Origin: Doris montereyensis
Taxonomy: Eukaryota; Mollusca; Gastropoda; Nudibranchia; Dorididae
DNA: 64,000 bases
Assembly (NCBI GenBank): GCA_037039925.1
Contig: JAXRKP010000033.1
Coordinates: 497,213-561,212 of the forward strand
Direction of reading: 5' to 3'
Shown: positions 1 to 21,237 of the stretch, piece after piece
Position numbering within the stretch: the stretch's first letter is position 1
Layout: each line of letters starts with the position of its first letter
Program-made: the position numbers and the translations under genes
Notes under the pieces: generated by a model
What the model saw: only the letters and a program-made list of their open reading frames with translations
The model's database searches: none
What the model was told of the DNA's origin: nothing

Positions 1-3000
1 TTGATGGTATTTGAGTACATACTCGTGATAAGCCAGCCATTTCATTGTTCTCAGCGTCGTTCATTTTATTGATTGCAGAGCTGACCGATTCTCTTGTAAA
101 AATGTCCGTCAACCTTGCTGCGGGCTCAACTTTTGATATATCAAGGATCTCGAGAAAAACAAAAGTTCTTTATCATGTGGAAAATAATTGAATCACGCAC
201 ATCTCTAGATAATGTTGAATCATGACTCAATAGTCAATACCTAAGAAAGATAAAAAGGGAGTGAGACACACATAGATACACATGACAGAAAGAGAGAGAG
301 GACAAGACCAAGAAAGATAGAGCGAGACACACAAACACATAAAAGAGACTGAGTGAGAGATAATTAATTATAAAATGTAGATCAAATCGTGTAGGCCACC
401 TTTAGGTTTAATGTTGAATCGTTCCCACCCACCAGATTCATCTCTGTAATTTGTCAAAACTAGGGAAAATAATGAAATGTCAAATAATAACAATGTACTA
501 TCATTAACCCGCATGAAGCTAACCATTTCATTACACACTGTTTGTTCACGGTGCACGTTGCCTAGACGATTCTTGTGTCAGCACACAGGATTACCAGGCC
601 AGGGCCTAATGGCTGGTTCGTGTTTTTGTACTGTGTTTGTTATGGATCCACGTAACTTTAAATCTTATGATGTTTAGAATGTGTAACCTATATATTCTGA
701 TGAAAGGTTATTACTTTTAAGCCAAGTAATACTGTTAAGTTTGGAAGAGCTGCCCTAAGCCATGATAAATAAAGAGCAAAATACTATTGGCAGCTGTGGA
801 CACTGGTTAATTTGCGTAAGAATAGCCCCTACAAATACAATGCTTCTTCTACGATCGCGTCTAAATTACAACACATTATCTCTTTGTAGCATCAATAACG
901 CTTAACATACCCAAAACCCCACACTTTTTACAGAAGATCCATATTTTTAGTGTGCAAAGGGATGGTCAAGACAATTCACTTCAATAAAATCCTTTCATTT
1001 TCTGAAAGGTCTTTTCTTCGTACCTTGAAACCTTACACCTCCTATCTACTTGTACTCTACCAAGATTAACTAATCCATGAAGTAAGCATTCAGTAAATCT
1101 CTAATGATTGGCTGATAAATCAGAAAGCTAGTTTTAAGGTGTATTTGAGTCGATGAGTGGAAATACAATGAAAGTTGATTGCTGAGCCTCTTCACCTGTA
1201 TTGTCCGTCAATCTTGCTGTAGGCTCAACTTTGACTCATATTAGGAGTTCTTAAAAACAAAATAAAGCAACTGGAGAAAGAACAAAATGAAGAAGAGAGA
1301 CACACATGTCATGTGATATTTACATGCAAGAGTGAGAGAGCAAGAGACAGAGAGACACAAAGAGAGAGAGATCTGTAACATGTTTTCATGAAATTTGTTA
1401 TGAATGATGGTAGGGTGCAAAAACAAAAAACGATCAAATGCTTTTTTCAATACATTCTATTATAGTTTTATGAAATTATAATTTTTTTAATAAAATGCTA
1501 CATTTTTGCTATTTTCAAAATTTTATGATTTTTAAAAAGTTCAAATGCAACCAATATCTGCTGTGATCAAATTCAGTTATTGTATAAAAAAATATGTATG
1601 TTTGAAAGAATTTTTTGTTAGATGTGAAAGCCTATTGATATTGAACTTGTTGAATGGAGCAAAATCCATGATAGTGGCAGTTTCCATGGCAACCAAGAGC
1701 GGCAGTTAAAAAGAAACTAGATATGTCCGCTCAGCACCCAATAAACCTGTATATATTATATTATGAGTTACATTTATATCAACAAAAGGGAATTCCCATC
1801 CCCCTGCTATGAATAGAATATATATGTTTTGTAATCTGTTTTTTGTGCGTGTCAGTGATGGAATGATGTGTTATTATTTCTTTTCTGCACCAACACGGGC
1901 ATTGCCGTGTGTGTTGTAGTACGATCATGCATTTCCATCACATGTCTGTATATGTGTAAGAGAGAGAGATAGATAGATAAGTGTGTGGGCAAGTGGAATT
2001 ATTTGTGTTTGTATGTTTTTAGGTTTGTCCTTCAACTGTTTTTGTGTCAATCTATTGATGAAGTTATATTTCTTGTATTTTTGCTTGTTAATTTTTGATT
2101 GCATGTTTTGTTTTTGCACTTTAGTATTGATCGTAATGATGATACAGCTATCAGAGATTTTCCTTTTCCATAAACATGACATTCATACTCGGTTTATGCC
2201 AAATTGTTGTCTTCATTCATAATATATATTCACTTTCTACTGTTCACAGAGAATCCGTCTTTTTAATTATGATGAAGTGGGTAACATTGTTTTAACATAT
2301 GAGGAGCTCTATCACAAAACCCGATGTATTCAAATGTCTCAAAACAATGAAATTTAAAGAAAAATTAACATGAACAATTGTAATCTGAACGTGCCACAGA
2401 CTTAAAGGATGTTTAAAAATGATAATGACTTATATCATACATTTGTAGTTTTATCAGAATTAAGGCCTCTATTTCACTCACTCCCCCCCCCCCCCCCCAC
2501 TCCCACAATATGCGACATGTCCATTTCCTGTGTTCTTCACAAAATGCAATATATCCAGATAATATGAAAGCAACTTCCTCCTTAAATTATATTTATATAA
2601 ACAATAGAGAACTAAAACAGAAAAGAAACATCGAATCAATCTTTAAAAAAAAATTCGCAGTGTTTCGGGTGTTAAAAGCGTAGAAAAAGTCCCAACTAAA
2701 ACAAGGATTCAAAGTGTTAAAAACAGCCAAGGATTATGCCTGCTATCGAAAAGAATTGGCACAGCTGGGCTTTCAATTTTGGTCTATATCACGTTTTGTG
2801 ATAGAACCCTTCATGTTATATAATATGCACTACCGCTTTCTTTTCATTTTTCAGAGGGAGAAAAATTCCTTTGCTTATTCGAGCTGCCTTTGTTTCTCTT
2901 GATTTCTCTTTGGTAAAGTTCTGCACCTCTGGGGCAATTTTTTTCCGTTTTGCAGCTGTTTGAAAACAGGGTGGCACTAAGACTTTATGAATTTTCCTGG

Positions 3001-4187
3001 GTTGAAATATTATGTTCTTTTCTTTACTTTGTTTCTTATTGAACTTTTTCTTTCTTTGTCTCTTCAAGTTGTATTTTAAAATTTTTGTTTCAAAGGGTAT
3101 TTTGGTTGCATTTTATAAAGTATGTTTTTTTTTTGGGGGTTTTCAGGTAATGTTATGGTAAACTTGGTTGTTTTTTTTTTTTCTATATTTTTTTTTCATT
3201 TGTTCACGAAGGTGGGGTTTTTAAAAGATTAAAACATATTACAGTGCTGAGAAAACTACCAGAATGTTTGATGCTTGCTTGCAGACTATGAATTGATATA
3301 TATGTATCATTCATCATTTCACCTCTGAAAGTGTTGGAGGCAAAAATTAGTTGACTGATTTTCTCTACTTTAAAACTAATTTTAACTGGTTTTGAAATTC
3401 CTCCTCCTGAAATTCAAAACACATTAATCTATTGCTTTTATCTTTGCACAAGTTTGGCTGTCAATCCATGCTTATATTTTCACATTCCTGTACATTACGC
3501 TTTAATTCTTCTTATTTCAATGGATCACATTTTACATGTATAACGTTTGATATATTTTTTTGTTTGGTTGAAAAGGTAGTGCTATATAAGTATGATCTTT
3601 TTTCTTGCTTTTATCATTCAATTCTCCTAAAAAATTTCATTAACAAAATGGTGTCTCCACACTGCACAAGCCAAACATAGTTTAAATTAAACAGCTTATG
3701 AATGCGAATAAGATAATATATTTATTTAGATAGATATATATATATAGATGTATATACATATATATATACGCAAATCTGGGAGAGTCTTACTCCTTAAACG
3801 CATTCATACCCACTTGCACTGAGTTAGACACATGGCTGTATGTGGTAGGGGAGTCAGTGACAGTGTATTTTGTATATATATTTATATGTATAAAAAGTAC
3901 ACTCTCGTTGAGTAAAGAACGTACATATTGCAACCAATGCATGATTGGCCATTTGAATGTTATAAGTTATATACCATTTCTTTTGCTGGTATCTATATAT
4001 CACTGTTACTGCTATTTGATGAGTGTAACTGGCAATGTCCTGTAGATAACTCGGGACATTCACATGTTTGTCATTAATTCATATGATAATATTTTATTTT
4101 TTTACTCAGTTGATTTTAATTACAACTAAAAGATATTATTTAAGACTAATTATAATATATAAAGATGTTATTTTGTTTCATCTTCAG
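1..4187. other. AT-rich non-coding stretch upstream of SFT2D exon 2
   Basis: I see no convincing coding exon here. It is either intron 1 or 5' flank of the SFT2D gene; the short first exon expected for this family (start Met plus a VLSGQD-like motif) was not found, so it is probably upstream of position 1. The stretch holds a dispersed repeat (about 540-1185), two diverged copies of another repeat starting with GTCCGTCAA at about 108 and 1203, a poly-C run near 2484, and T-rich and (TA)n-rich DNA. Short ORFs here show no family similarity. Confidence 0.6.
540..1185 (+). repeat. Dispersed repeat family A, copy 1
   Basis: About 640 bp closely resembling 21600-22265 on the same strand, and in part 42340-42710 on the opposite strand. 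Shared landmarks in order are TGGCAGCTGTGG, CAATGCTTCTTCT, AATAAAATCCTTTC and CACCTCCTATCTACTTG. No ORF of note. Probably a non-autonomous mobile element. Confidence 0.6.
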
Positions 4188-12990
<8,803 letters not shown>

Positions 12991-14694
12991 AGACAGAGAC
13001 AGGCGTGTACATTTGCCTCATTTCATTCTCGTTCTCATCAAGATTATTTATACTCAGTTTTTATTTGTTTTTTCTCTTTGTAATTTGTCTGTGTTAACTT
13101 TTGAATAGAGGGACTGTGTTGCTATAAAATATGACGATTCAATATCTGTGATGTTTGCTTTTTTTTTATTAAGTTGGAGCGGACCGTTAATTTGAATTGA
13201 AGAACTTTCTCTTGTCGGGGGGGGGGCTGTGGGCTATGTATTTGCTTGCTTTATGAGGAGGTTGTATTTCTTGAAGTTTCATATTTGGATAGGGGGAGGT
13301 TGTTTTTGCTTTACAGGCTTTTGGTGTGTTCTTAGTCTTAGTTGCAATTGTGTTTATTAAGCGTATAGACATTGTTCTGATTTTTTGTTTAAAAGCATAG
13401 CAAGGAAACCAAGATCGGTAGAAAACGTAGAGAAAGAGGCTGTAACTTGTAGTCATATTATAATGATAATATGAAACAGTTATATAGCACATATACAAGG
13501 TTATAAACATTATGCTCTATGCGTTTTACAGATTAAAAAATCATGTAAAATTGCAATTCACATATAACATTTAAGACAGATCAGATCAATTCTCTACAAA
13601 TGCAATATATTATATGAGAATAACATAATGAAATGAAAGATATTTTAGTGCTTGAGGGGAGGAGCGGGTTCTGAAGATCATTTTGAAAAGTGATAAAGCA
13701 AGACAACTATGACCTTCATATTTAAGTTTAGGTGTTAAAAGTAGAAAGAACCAAAAACAAAACATTCAACTGTTGCCATGGAAATGACGCCATATAGGAT
13801 TTTTAGCGAAGAAAAACCATTAATTTTCAAAATGTAGAAACTACATCAATTGTTTAGGTATGTCTTTCAAAATTGGTAGACATCTTTGTTTACATACAAT
13901 AAACAAAGGATGCATTGGTTTGGACAAATCTGTCGGAACGTTTAATTTTAGGGCATACCGTATTGAAAATTGCATGAAAACTGTATACAACATTTTTTTA
14001 CCCCCAGAAAATCATATCTCAGAAAGTATACAACATAACATGAGGTGCATGCATACTTTTATTTTAGAGATTGAAAATAAGGTACGCACCAAATTTCAAG
14101 TCAATCGGTTGAAAAATGCAAGCTAAGTTAGCAAAAATAGGTCCATTAAGTATATTTTGAGATATTTGTGGTTGACGTTTATTGCTTTTGGTGAATTTTA
14201 TACTCATAGACTACCCAAGGTCCGACACAAGATTATGGCATGGGTACCCCAAAAAGTAGGGTGGTTTAAAACATTCATAACTAAATGAAGACACCATTTC
14301 CACAAAGTTTTAAACGTATAAAATATAATGTTTACTTTGTTTTAAATGTTTCTATCAGAAAGCCCTAAATATCCCAATAATTTGCAGAAATGTACATCCC
14401 TGTCTGCAACGTAATATCGTCCTCGGGACAATCTGCTGAAACAACCTAGAACAAATTCCATATATTTTTGGTCAACATTCCTTCTGCTATGCTGGGCCGA
14501 ATGTATGGAATATCACCCCAAAGCATAATATGTCTCTTCCCCAGCATGATGTTCTCAAGAAGCACCTGAAACTGTTTTTTATTCTTGAAGGTTTCCACAT
14601 AAAATATCATTTCCCGCTTCTTGCCTTAAGATAAGAGGTGTTACTAGTTTTTTGGTGACCTCTCGAGTGAGATAGCTTCAATTTCTGGGTTGTT

Positions 14695-14870
14695 TTCTTA
14701 AGTCTTTGTTGAAGTGTGGTCTTGGTTGACACTTGGTTTTTTGTTGACATTTGGTCTTTGTTGACACTTGATTTTTGACATTTGGTCTTTGTTGACACTC
14801 GGTTTTGTTGACATTTGTTTTTTGTTGGCAATTGGTCCCTGTTGACATTTGGTCTTTGAGGACATTCAGT
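14695..14870 (+). repeat. Short degenerate tandem repeat
   Basis: About ten units of roughly 16-18 bp of the form GTTGACATTTGGTCTTT or GTTGACACTTGGTTTTT. ORFs on the minus strand through it are repeat artefacts. Confidence 0.8.
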
Positions 14871-14954
14871 TTTTTGTGGGCTGTGACTGTCTTACTCATA
14901 GTCATACTCTAACTCACTTTGTTTCATTTTTCTACGTTATTTTTTTATCCATTC

Positions 14955-15098
14955 ATGGGGACTCAGTAGTCCAGACAACACTCTGTGACATAAAAGATTC
15001 CTTGGCCTCTTACAGGGCACTACTCTGGACAAATTAAACGTCCCACCAACCCTGAGACCATCGTAGTTGTGGATGTGGGTGAATCAAATCAAATAAAA
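14955..15098 (+). mobile_element. SINE family 1, internally deleted copy
   Basis: Begins GGGACTCAGTAGTCCAGA and ends GTTGTGGATGTGGGTGAATC, matching the head and tail of the family. Most of the body, including the B-box region, is missing or scrambled. Confidence 0.6.
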
Positions 15099-15604
15099 AA
15101 CTATCCATTCAAATGTTTCTAGGGGACTGCTATAAATAGATAAATTTACGGTCCTTGATTCATAATGTATGTTTTTAAATCTGTTTTTTCTAAGTTGTTA
15201 TTTTCTAGATTGCTTTTTTTTTAAGGTACGAGATATTGTAGAATGTCAATGTCATGAAAAGGAATGAATATCCAACTTTCATCTGTCACCAATCTGGTGG
15301 TCGGGTTAAAAAGAAACCAATTGTACTTTCTCTTTTTCATGGAATGTGCTGTTATCCAGACTTTTGTTTTGTTGTCTGTTTAGCATTTCACAACTTTGCG
15401 TAAGCCAGCCGTGAGCTAGCTTCATGCCATCTCGTTTCCATTTTTTTTCCCATCCAAACTGTATAACGCTCGCAGAAGTTCCACTTCTCTGGCTGGAGAA
15501 AGCATCCTATCTTTGGCCTTATTTGTAGAGAGCGGATTTTCAATTTCACTTTGAAGATGGTTTTCTAAGAAATAAAAATATTTTAAACATTAGTGGCAAT
15601 ATGT

Positions 15605-15830
15605 TGAGGGCATGATAGTTCAGTTGGTAAAACATTTGAGTGCCACGCAGAAGACCTGGATTTGATCCTCAATCTGGACATAGTTGTTTTTTTGGCCCTC
15701 CTGTCAACCCAGCAGCAAAATGGATGGCTAGCTGTTTCCAAACTCCACGAAAGTAAAGTGGGCGTGGAAAGCAATGGTAAAGCTCATAATGCAGTATGCC
15801 AGTAATTAGTGAATTAGCCTGCACTCACCA
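15605..15830 (+). mobile_element. tRNA-headed SINE-like element, family 2
   Basis: The A box TAGTTCAGTTGGTAAAAC and B box CTGGATTTGATCCTC are correctly spaced for a tRNA-like promoter, but the flanks do not pair as an acceptor stem. It is therefore a SINE head or tRNA pseudogene, not a functional tRNA. Confidence 0.5.
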
Positions 15831-17029
15831 CAACACGGAGAATGCTGCTTAGTTTGCTTTGAGCTTTATGTACATGTTGGTATGTATGGTATGTTGATAT
15901 GTATGGTATATGAGAGCTTTATCAAACAAAGATGTTCCTTGAGATTCCATTGAATTGATTAAGTAGTTGTCACATTATGAACCGTAGCATCATGTCCGCG
16001 TTCCTGTCTCAGTCTCAGCAAGTCTTGTTCAGACTGAGATGTTATGGAAGGTTTTTTTTGTAGGCTGTTGATGAATATTTTTTTCTAGTGCTTTTTGGTC
16101 TTGTCATTAAATCTGGTGTTTTCAACGGTAGTATCGCGCTGTACATGCGTTGAGGACTCATCAGATGTTTTGTAATGGAGCCTCACACTCACTACTAGTG
16201 CTAGGTGATCTTACTTCTTTCCTTTCCTTTAGCTCTGATGGAAAATTGACTGGAGGTACTGGTAGGTCCTTCTTCTTGTTTCATTTCTTTGCCATCTGTT
16301 TTATCATACCATATCCTTATAATTAACCCTGAGATCAACAAGTCATAGATGAGTTAAATTCCAATGAAACAGCCAAATTTCTCCCCTCTGGGGTTGGACA
16401 GGGGAGTTAAAGGAGGGAGAAACGGCATTGACTCGCTATGTATATTTTATAGGCCCCTATTAAAAAAAATTGCTATTTTTTTCATTCATGTTGATATGGT
16501 CACAACGGAAAATTTCCTTAACTCCAAAACTTAGATTAGAACACTGTGCCTTTGTTCTTTGTCACAACATTGAATTCCCTTAACTAAACAGATTGTCCAT
16601 GTGGTTAAAGTAAAATATTTTCATAAAAACTCAAATATGTGCAGTGACTCCTTTGCTATCTACCCATAAAAGTAGAAGAGTTTCTAGTTTTTTCAAACTT
16701 TTCCTGTGCCTTGACTGCGCTGCCATGAATGTATCAAATCCAGATGCTCACAGTTACACCTCAATCTACACTGTCAGTGTCAATATATTTTCTGATGCTA
16801 TTTTCTCATACGCTCAGACTCACTGCTATTTTCTAATCATCAATGTTTACTTTGCCAAATCCTTTGGATGGTAAGCTTTCACATGGGACTACACAAGTTA
16901 TATTTTTCTATGTGTATAAACAAATGAATATATTTTAAGATGCTTATTGTCCGTCTCTCATTTCTTGCTGTTTCTGGCTTTATGCTCCACGTGCGCCACT
17001 TAAGTACTATGACTATGATTCATGCTCAA

Positions 17030-17795
17030 TTGCAGTCTTTGGCTTCAAGCTCTATATAATTGTGGTCTTTGGCTTCAAGCTCTATATAATTGTGGTCTTT
17101 GGCTTCAAGCTCTATATAATAATTGTGGTCTTTGGCTTCAAGCTCTATATAATTGTGGTCTTTGGCTTCAAGCTCTATATAATAATTGTGGTCTTTGGCT
17201 TCAAGCTCTATATAATTGTGGTCTTTGGCTTCAAGCTCTATATAATTGTGGTCTTTGGCTTCAAGCTCTATAGAATTGTGGTCTTTGGCTTCAAGCTCTA
17301 TAGAATTATGGTATTTAGCTTTAACTTAAGCTCTATATAATTATAATTGTGGTCTTTGGCTTCAAGCTCTATTTAATTGTGGTCTTTGGCTTCAAGCTCT
17401 ATTTAATTGTGGTCTTTGGCTTCAAGCTCTATATAATTGTGGTCTTTGGCTTCAAGCTCTATATAATTGTGGTCTTTGGCTTCAAGCTCTATATAATTGT
17501 GGTCTTTGACTTCAAGCTTTATATAATTGTGGTCTTTGAACTTTGACTTCAAGCTCTATATAATTGTGGTCTTTGGCTTCAAGCTCTATATAATTGTGGT
17601 CTTTGGCTTCAAGCTCTATAGAATTGTGGTCTTTGGCTTCAAGTTCTATATAATTGTGGTCTTTGCTTCAAGCTCTATATAATTGTGGTCTTTGGCTTCA
17701 AGCTCTATATAATTGTGGTCTTTGGCTTCAAGCTCTATATAATTGTGGTCTTTGGCTTCAAGCTCTATATAATTGTGGTCTTTGGATGGGGGAAG
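17030..17795 (+). repeat. 30-bp minisatellite
   Basis: About 25 copies of GGCTTCAAGCTCTATATAAT followed by TGTGGTCTTT, some units with an extra AAT. Intergenic. Open frames (FGFKLYIIVV and CGLWLQALYN repeats) are by-products of a unit divisible by 3. A TATATAA sits in most units. The right end runs into a SINE-like piece with a B-box-like sequence near 17800-17960. Confidence 0.95.
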
Positions 17796-19334
17796 TCATG
17801 GATTTGAATCTTGGTGCATGTAATGCTAATGCTAGGTCTGATGTTGAGGTTGGTGGGCGCTGCTGGTATGTCCTACTTCTCTTTCTCTTATTCTTACTTG
17901 TCATCTTGCATTTTCCCTTTATTCACCCTGAGATGAAAATTGGCACCAGCATCCGTTAAGGCAGAAATCTTGTGAGTCTGAAGGCAATTGACTACCATTT
18001 ATCAGGTGTTTTGCTTGTACATGTATTACATACAATTACATGTCCATTACATTTCATTTAGTTTTCCGTAGGTAGCTTTTGGATGTGTAATAATGAATGA
18101 AACTGAAACAGATGCACAATGATTATATTATTCTTTGTTCTACTTCTATGTACAATAATCACATTATATTCTGTTTACAACAATGAATATTCTATGTGTT
18201 CAATGCCTCGACATATTGATGCATGTGAGCCAGTTGTTTGCTGTGGTTATGCGGCACTGCACAGTGCCTAGAACTTTCCTGCTTTTTATAAGTATGAGGG
18301 TAGACATGAGCATCAGCATCAGCATGTTATTTCACCATTATTTTGCTCGTCTTTGTTTTTAATTCTCGTGATACTGACACATAGGGAAAAAAACAAATTT
18401 AACATGGTACAAGTATATATGTGCTATTGCCATCCAAAGAGTGCTTGTTTATATTTTTTTTCTATGAACTATGACCATTTGCTAGAGTAATTGCATGGAA
18501 TACGTACACATCATACAAGGGGTATATATTAAATTTACATATTATTATTGTTCTTATTATTTTAGTATTACTTACTCATTACTATTAATATTATCGATAT
18601 CGTTGCTACTGTCACTGTGGTTGTCAGGAGAATGTTAATGTAAAGAATGGAGTATTTTGTTAAAATGGAAATTTGTTAATAAAATAATGTGCTGGTATTT
18701 AACATCTTGTTCTTTGTCTTGTATCATTTTGCTGGTAGTTAATAGTAGTGTTGATTTTTATGTTGTCGGGGGGGGGGGGTGGTCAGATATAGACAAATAC
18801 TGACTCATTTTACATTTCGACGTTGCCGAGGAAGCTGATGCTTTTGTTGCTGCATGGTGATGAAGGTGATTAAAGATGATGCTTGCAATATTATATTAAT
18901 GAAATAAATGAAGCAGTACAATAGGAGTGTTTGTAATAGTGTTGGTAGTAGGAATAGTACGATTTATTAAAACGGTGACGTCAACGTCAGCATCAAAAGT
19001 TCTAGTAGTATGAGTAGCAGCAGCAATCGTGGTACTAGTAGTTGTAGCGGTAGCAGTAGTAGTGGTGTATGTTGTAGTAGTAGGGGAAAGGAACATGTGT
19101 CCCATCTTAACCTTGAATCACTGTGGCGTAACGAAGTCCACAGTGGACAGTTACATTGTATCTAGTCAAAGGGTACACTAAGTGTCTTAACCTTGAATCA
19201 CTGAGATGTAACGGAGTCCACAGTGGACAGTTCTATTGTCATCAGAAGGGGACACCAAGTGTCGTTTATGCGCTTAACTCCGCCGCGAATTGCGCTACAG
19301 ACTGCTACAAGGACACATTATGCTTTAGTAAGGT

Positions 19335-20010
19335 GGCTTAGATTACAAATCATTTTAAGCATTGTGACAACATTTAAATATACGATTAAATTATTACAAA
19401 CATACATCACATCCTAAAAACAATTTGCGTGTACATAACATCATAAATATAATATATGGGGAATACCCGTACATTCCAGGGAGCGATATCTTTCACGCAA
19501 TGTGATAAGATATGATACTCAAGTTACAGGGTTTCAATTTGTTTTGAAAGTGTAGGCACGCTTCTGTATAGAAAATGATATCAATGTGTTCAAAAAAAGT
19601 GGTATAAAATCTTAAAACGAAAAACTCGTGCACGATTACTATACAGGGAACGTAACCTCTGACTGACCTCTTTACCAAGTCCGCTGAGGATCTTGAATCC
19701 TCAGAAATAAGTACGTCGCTTGGAGATGCTGTGAGCAAAGCTAGGTTTGATTGTATACCTTGGGAAAGACACGTAACGTCCATATTCCCAGTCGACCCAG
19801 ATGTAGATGGGTACACGCACAGGCTAAGTAGTAAAAAACCTCGTCAGACTAGCGTCATGTCCAGGTGATTATTATCACCTGTTCCACTTCACGCTATAGA
19901 AACAGGGATAAGCCATAAGCTCTATGGGCCGTAACGGCCTTGACTTTTTACAAGGACCTGGGTGACAAAGTCCATAGAAATTCTGTCTCTCACAACAAGT
20001 TAAATTCCCA
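19335..20010 (+). mobile_element. Dispersed repeat family B, copy 1
   Basis: Closely matches 29893-30540 in order and sequence. Landmarks are AATTTGCGTGTACATAACAT, GGGGAATACCCGTACATTCC, AGTACGTCGCTTGGAGATGC and GATTATTATCACCTGTTCC. A reverse partial copy lies at 49257-49545. Probably a composite SINE or non-autonomous element. Confidence 0.7.
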
Positions 20011-20764
20011 CTGCAGCAAGAGTGTTTGCCACAGTGAGTTAAGGCAACTTATGTAAACACATGACCTTCTAGTGCTTGCAACTGTGAATTGAGAACAACT
20101 AGTACCAGTGTTTGCTACGATGAATAACGACATTAACTAAATATTAAAACTCAAGGGACAAAGACAAGCTGAAAACGAAGGAATGGCTGAGTCTCCCAAC
20201 TTACCTCTAATGACCGAGAGTAAACCAGCTCTCGAGGAGCCTCACCCCTTTTACCCAATGTAAAGCCGTGGGGCTCACCCGATCGATGAGGACAGGGTAA
20301 GCACAACTGGCCCCGAGGCAGCTGAGATCGTAAGCTAAGAGATTCTATTCCAAGGGTTTCAAACTTAAAACTCGAACGTTTCAACAATCCCTTATGATGA
20401 TGATAGAGAACAGAACAAAATAGTTGGGCACCAGACGGCATTGACCCCCACTGCATTGCCATGAAAGAAGAGAGCACTATGAACTGTGCTAGCTACGCTT
20501 CTTAAAAAAGACTTTCATTGACAGTCTTACATATGTAGGCAGAGAGAAAGAAAGAGAGAGATAGGGTCATAGAGAAGGATATACAATGAAAGAAATAGAA
20601 AAGAGAGAGAGGTGAACAAAACGCACAGAGATAGAAATAGACGAAGTGAAAAAGAGAGAGAGAAATAGAAAGGGACATACACAGATACATACACTAGGAG
20701 TTACAGATAATAAGACCCTGAATAAAATAAAAAAAGAAAGCCAAGAGTTGTTCAGTAGACACAT

Positions 20765-20770
20765 TTTATT
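20765..20770 (-). promoter_or_regulatory. EIF2S3: Candidate EIF2S3 polyadenylation signal
   Basis: AATAAA on the minus strand about 410 bases past the EIF2S3 stop. Plausible by distance only; nothing else confirms it. Confidence 0.3.
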
Positions 20771-21182
20771 TCCTGCTTTCCATATGACACAGACACACAG
20801 CAAGTTTGAGGTATTGAATGACAACAACCACCTAAGAGTTGTAAATAATGTACCTGTCAGACCAAGTTTAAGAATGCCATACCAAGTTGATATTTGATGA
20901 CACAAAGGGGGGGGCGTTTTAAGCCTGAAACAGTCAGCCAATTTGATTTGTAAAAAAAGTTTTTAGCTCAAATTGTGCGGAAGGAATGACAGAATCCAAT
21001 TTGATTCCATACTTACGCAAATAAGATCTTGCCATCCACATATATATATATATTTATATACATTTGTAAAACACATTGAAATGTTTTACTAATCCCTTCA
21101 TTAACATGAAGATCCCATCAACTCAATAAAACAAAATTGCTGTTCAAACAAACAGACATGACATATATGACCAAAAAAAAAA

Positions 21183-21237
21183 TTAAGAATCTGGCGTGAT
21201 CTTGACTCCTCTCCTGATCTGTCCCCAGCCAATCAAC
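21183..21237 (-). CDS. EIF2S3: EIF2S3 exon 13 with stop
   Basis: 55 nt after TTCATCTCCAG. Encodes [17 protein letters not shown] and TAA at 21185-21183. Confidence 0.95.

Larger units (their letters stand above)
12991..21182. other. Convergent intergenic region, SFT2D to EIF2S3
   Basis: Starts with the SFT2D 3' UTR, whose end is unclear; the first AATAAA noticed downstream is at 13898-13903. The region contains a (GTTGACAYTTGGTCTTT) repeat near 14695-14870, SINE-like pieces, the 30-bp array at 17030-17795, AT-rich DNA from 18000 to 18900, a (TAG)-rich trinucleotide tract at 18990-19085, two-copy repeats at 19095-19265, dispersed repeat B, and purine-rich DNA at 20530-20680. No protein-coding exon was recognised. 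Confidence 0.6.

Noticed and set aside
14607..14905. Lysine/glutamine-rich minus-strand ORFs
   Set aside because: Products of the short GTTGACAYTTGGTCTTT tandem repeat.
15605..15680. Functional tRNA gene
   Set aside because: A and B boxes are present but no acceptor-stem pairing; better read as a SINE head.
17022..17760. FGFKLYIIVV-type repeat protein
   Set aside because: 30-bp minisatellite artefact.
20151..20477. 108-residue minus-strand ORF downstream of EIF2S3
   Set aside because: No recognisable motif or splice context, and it borders a dispersed repeat; insufficient support for a gene.
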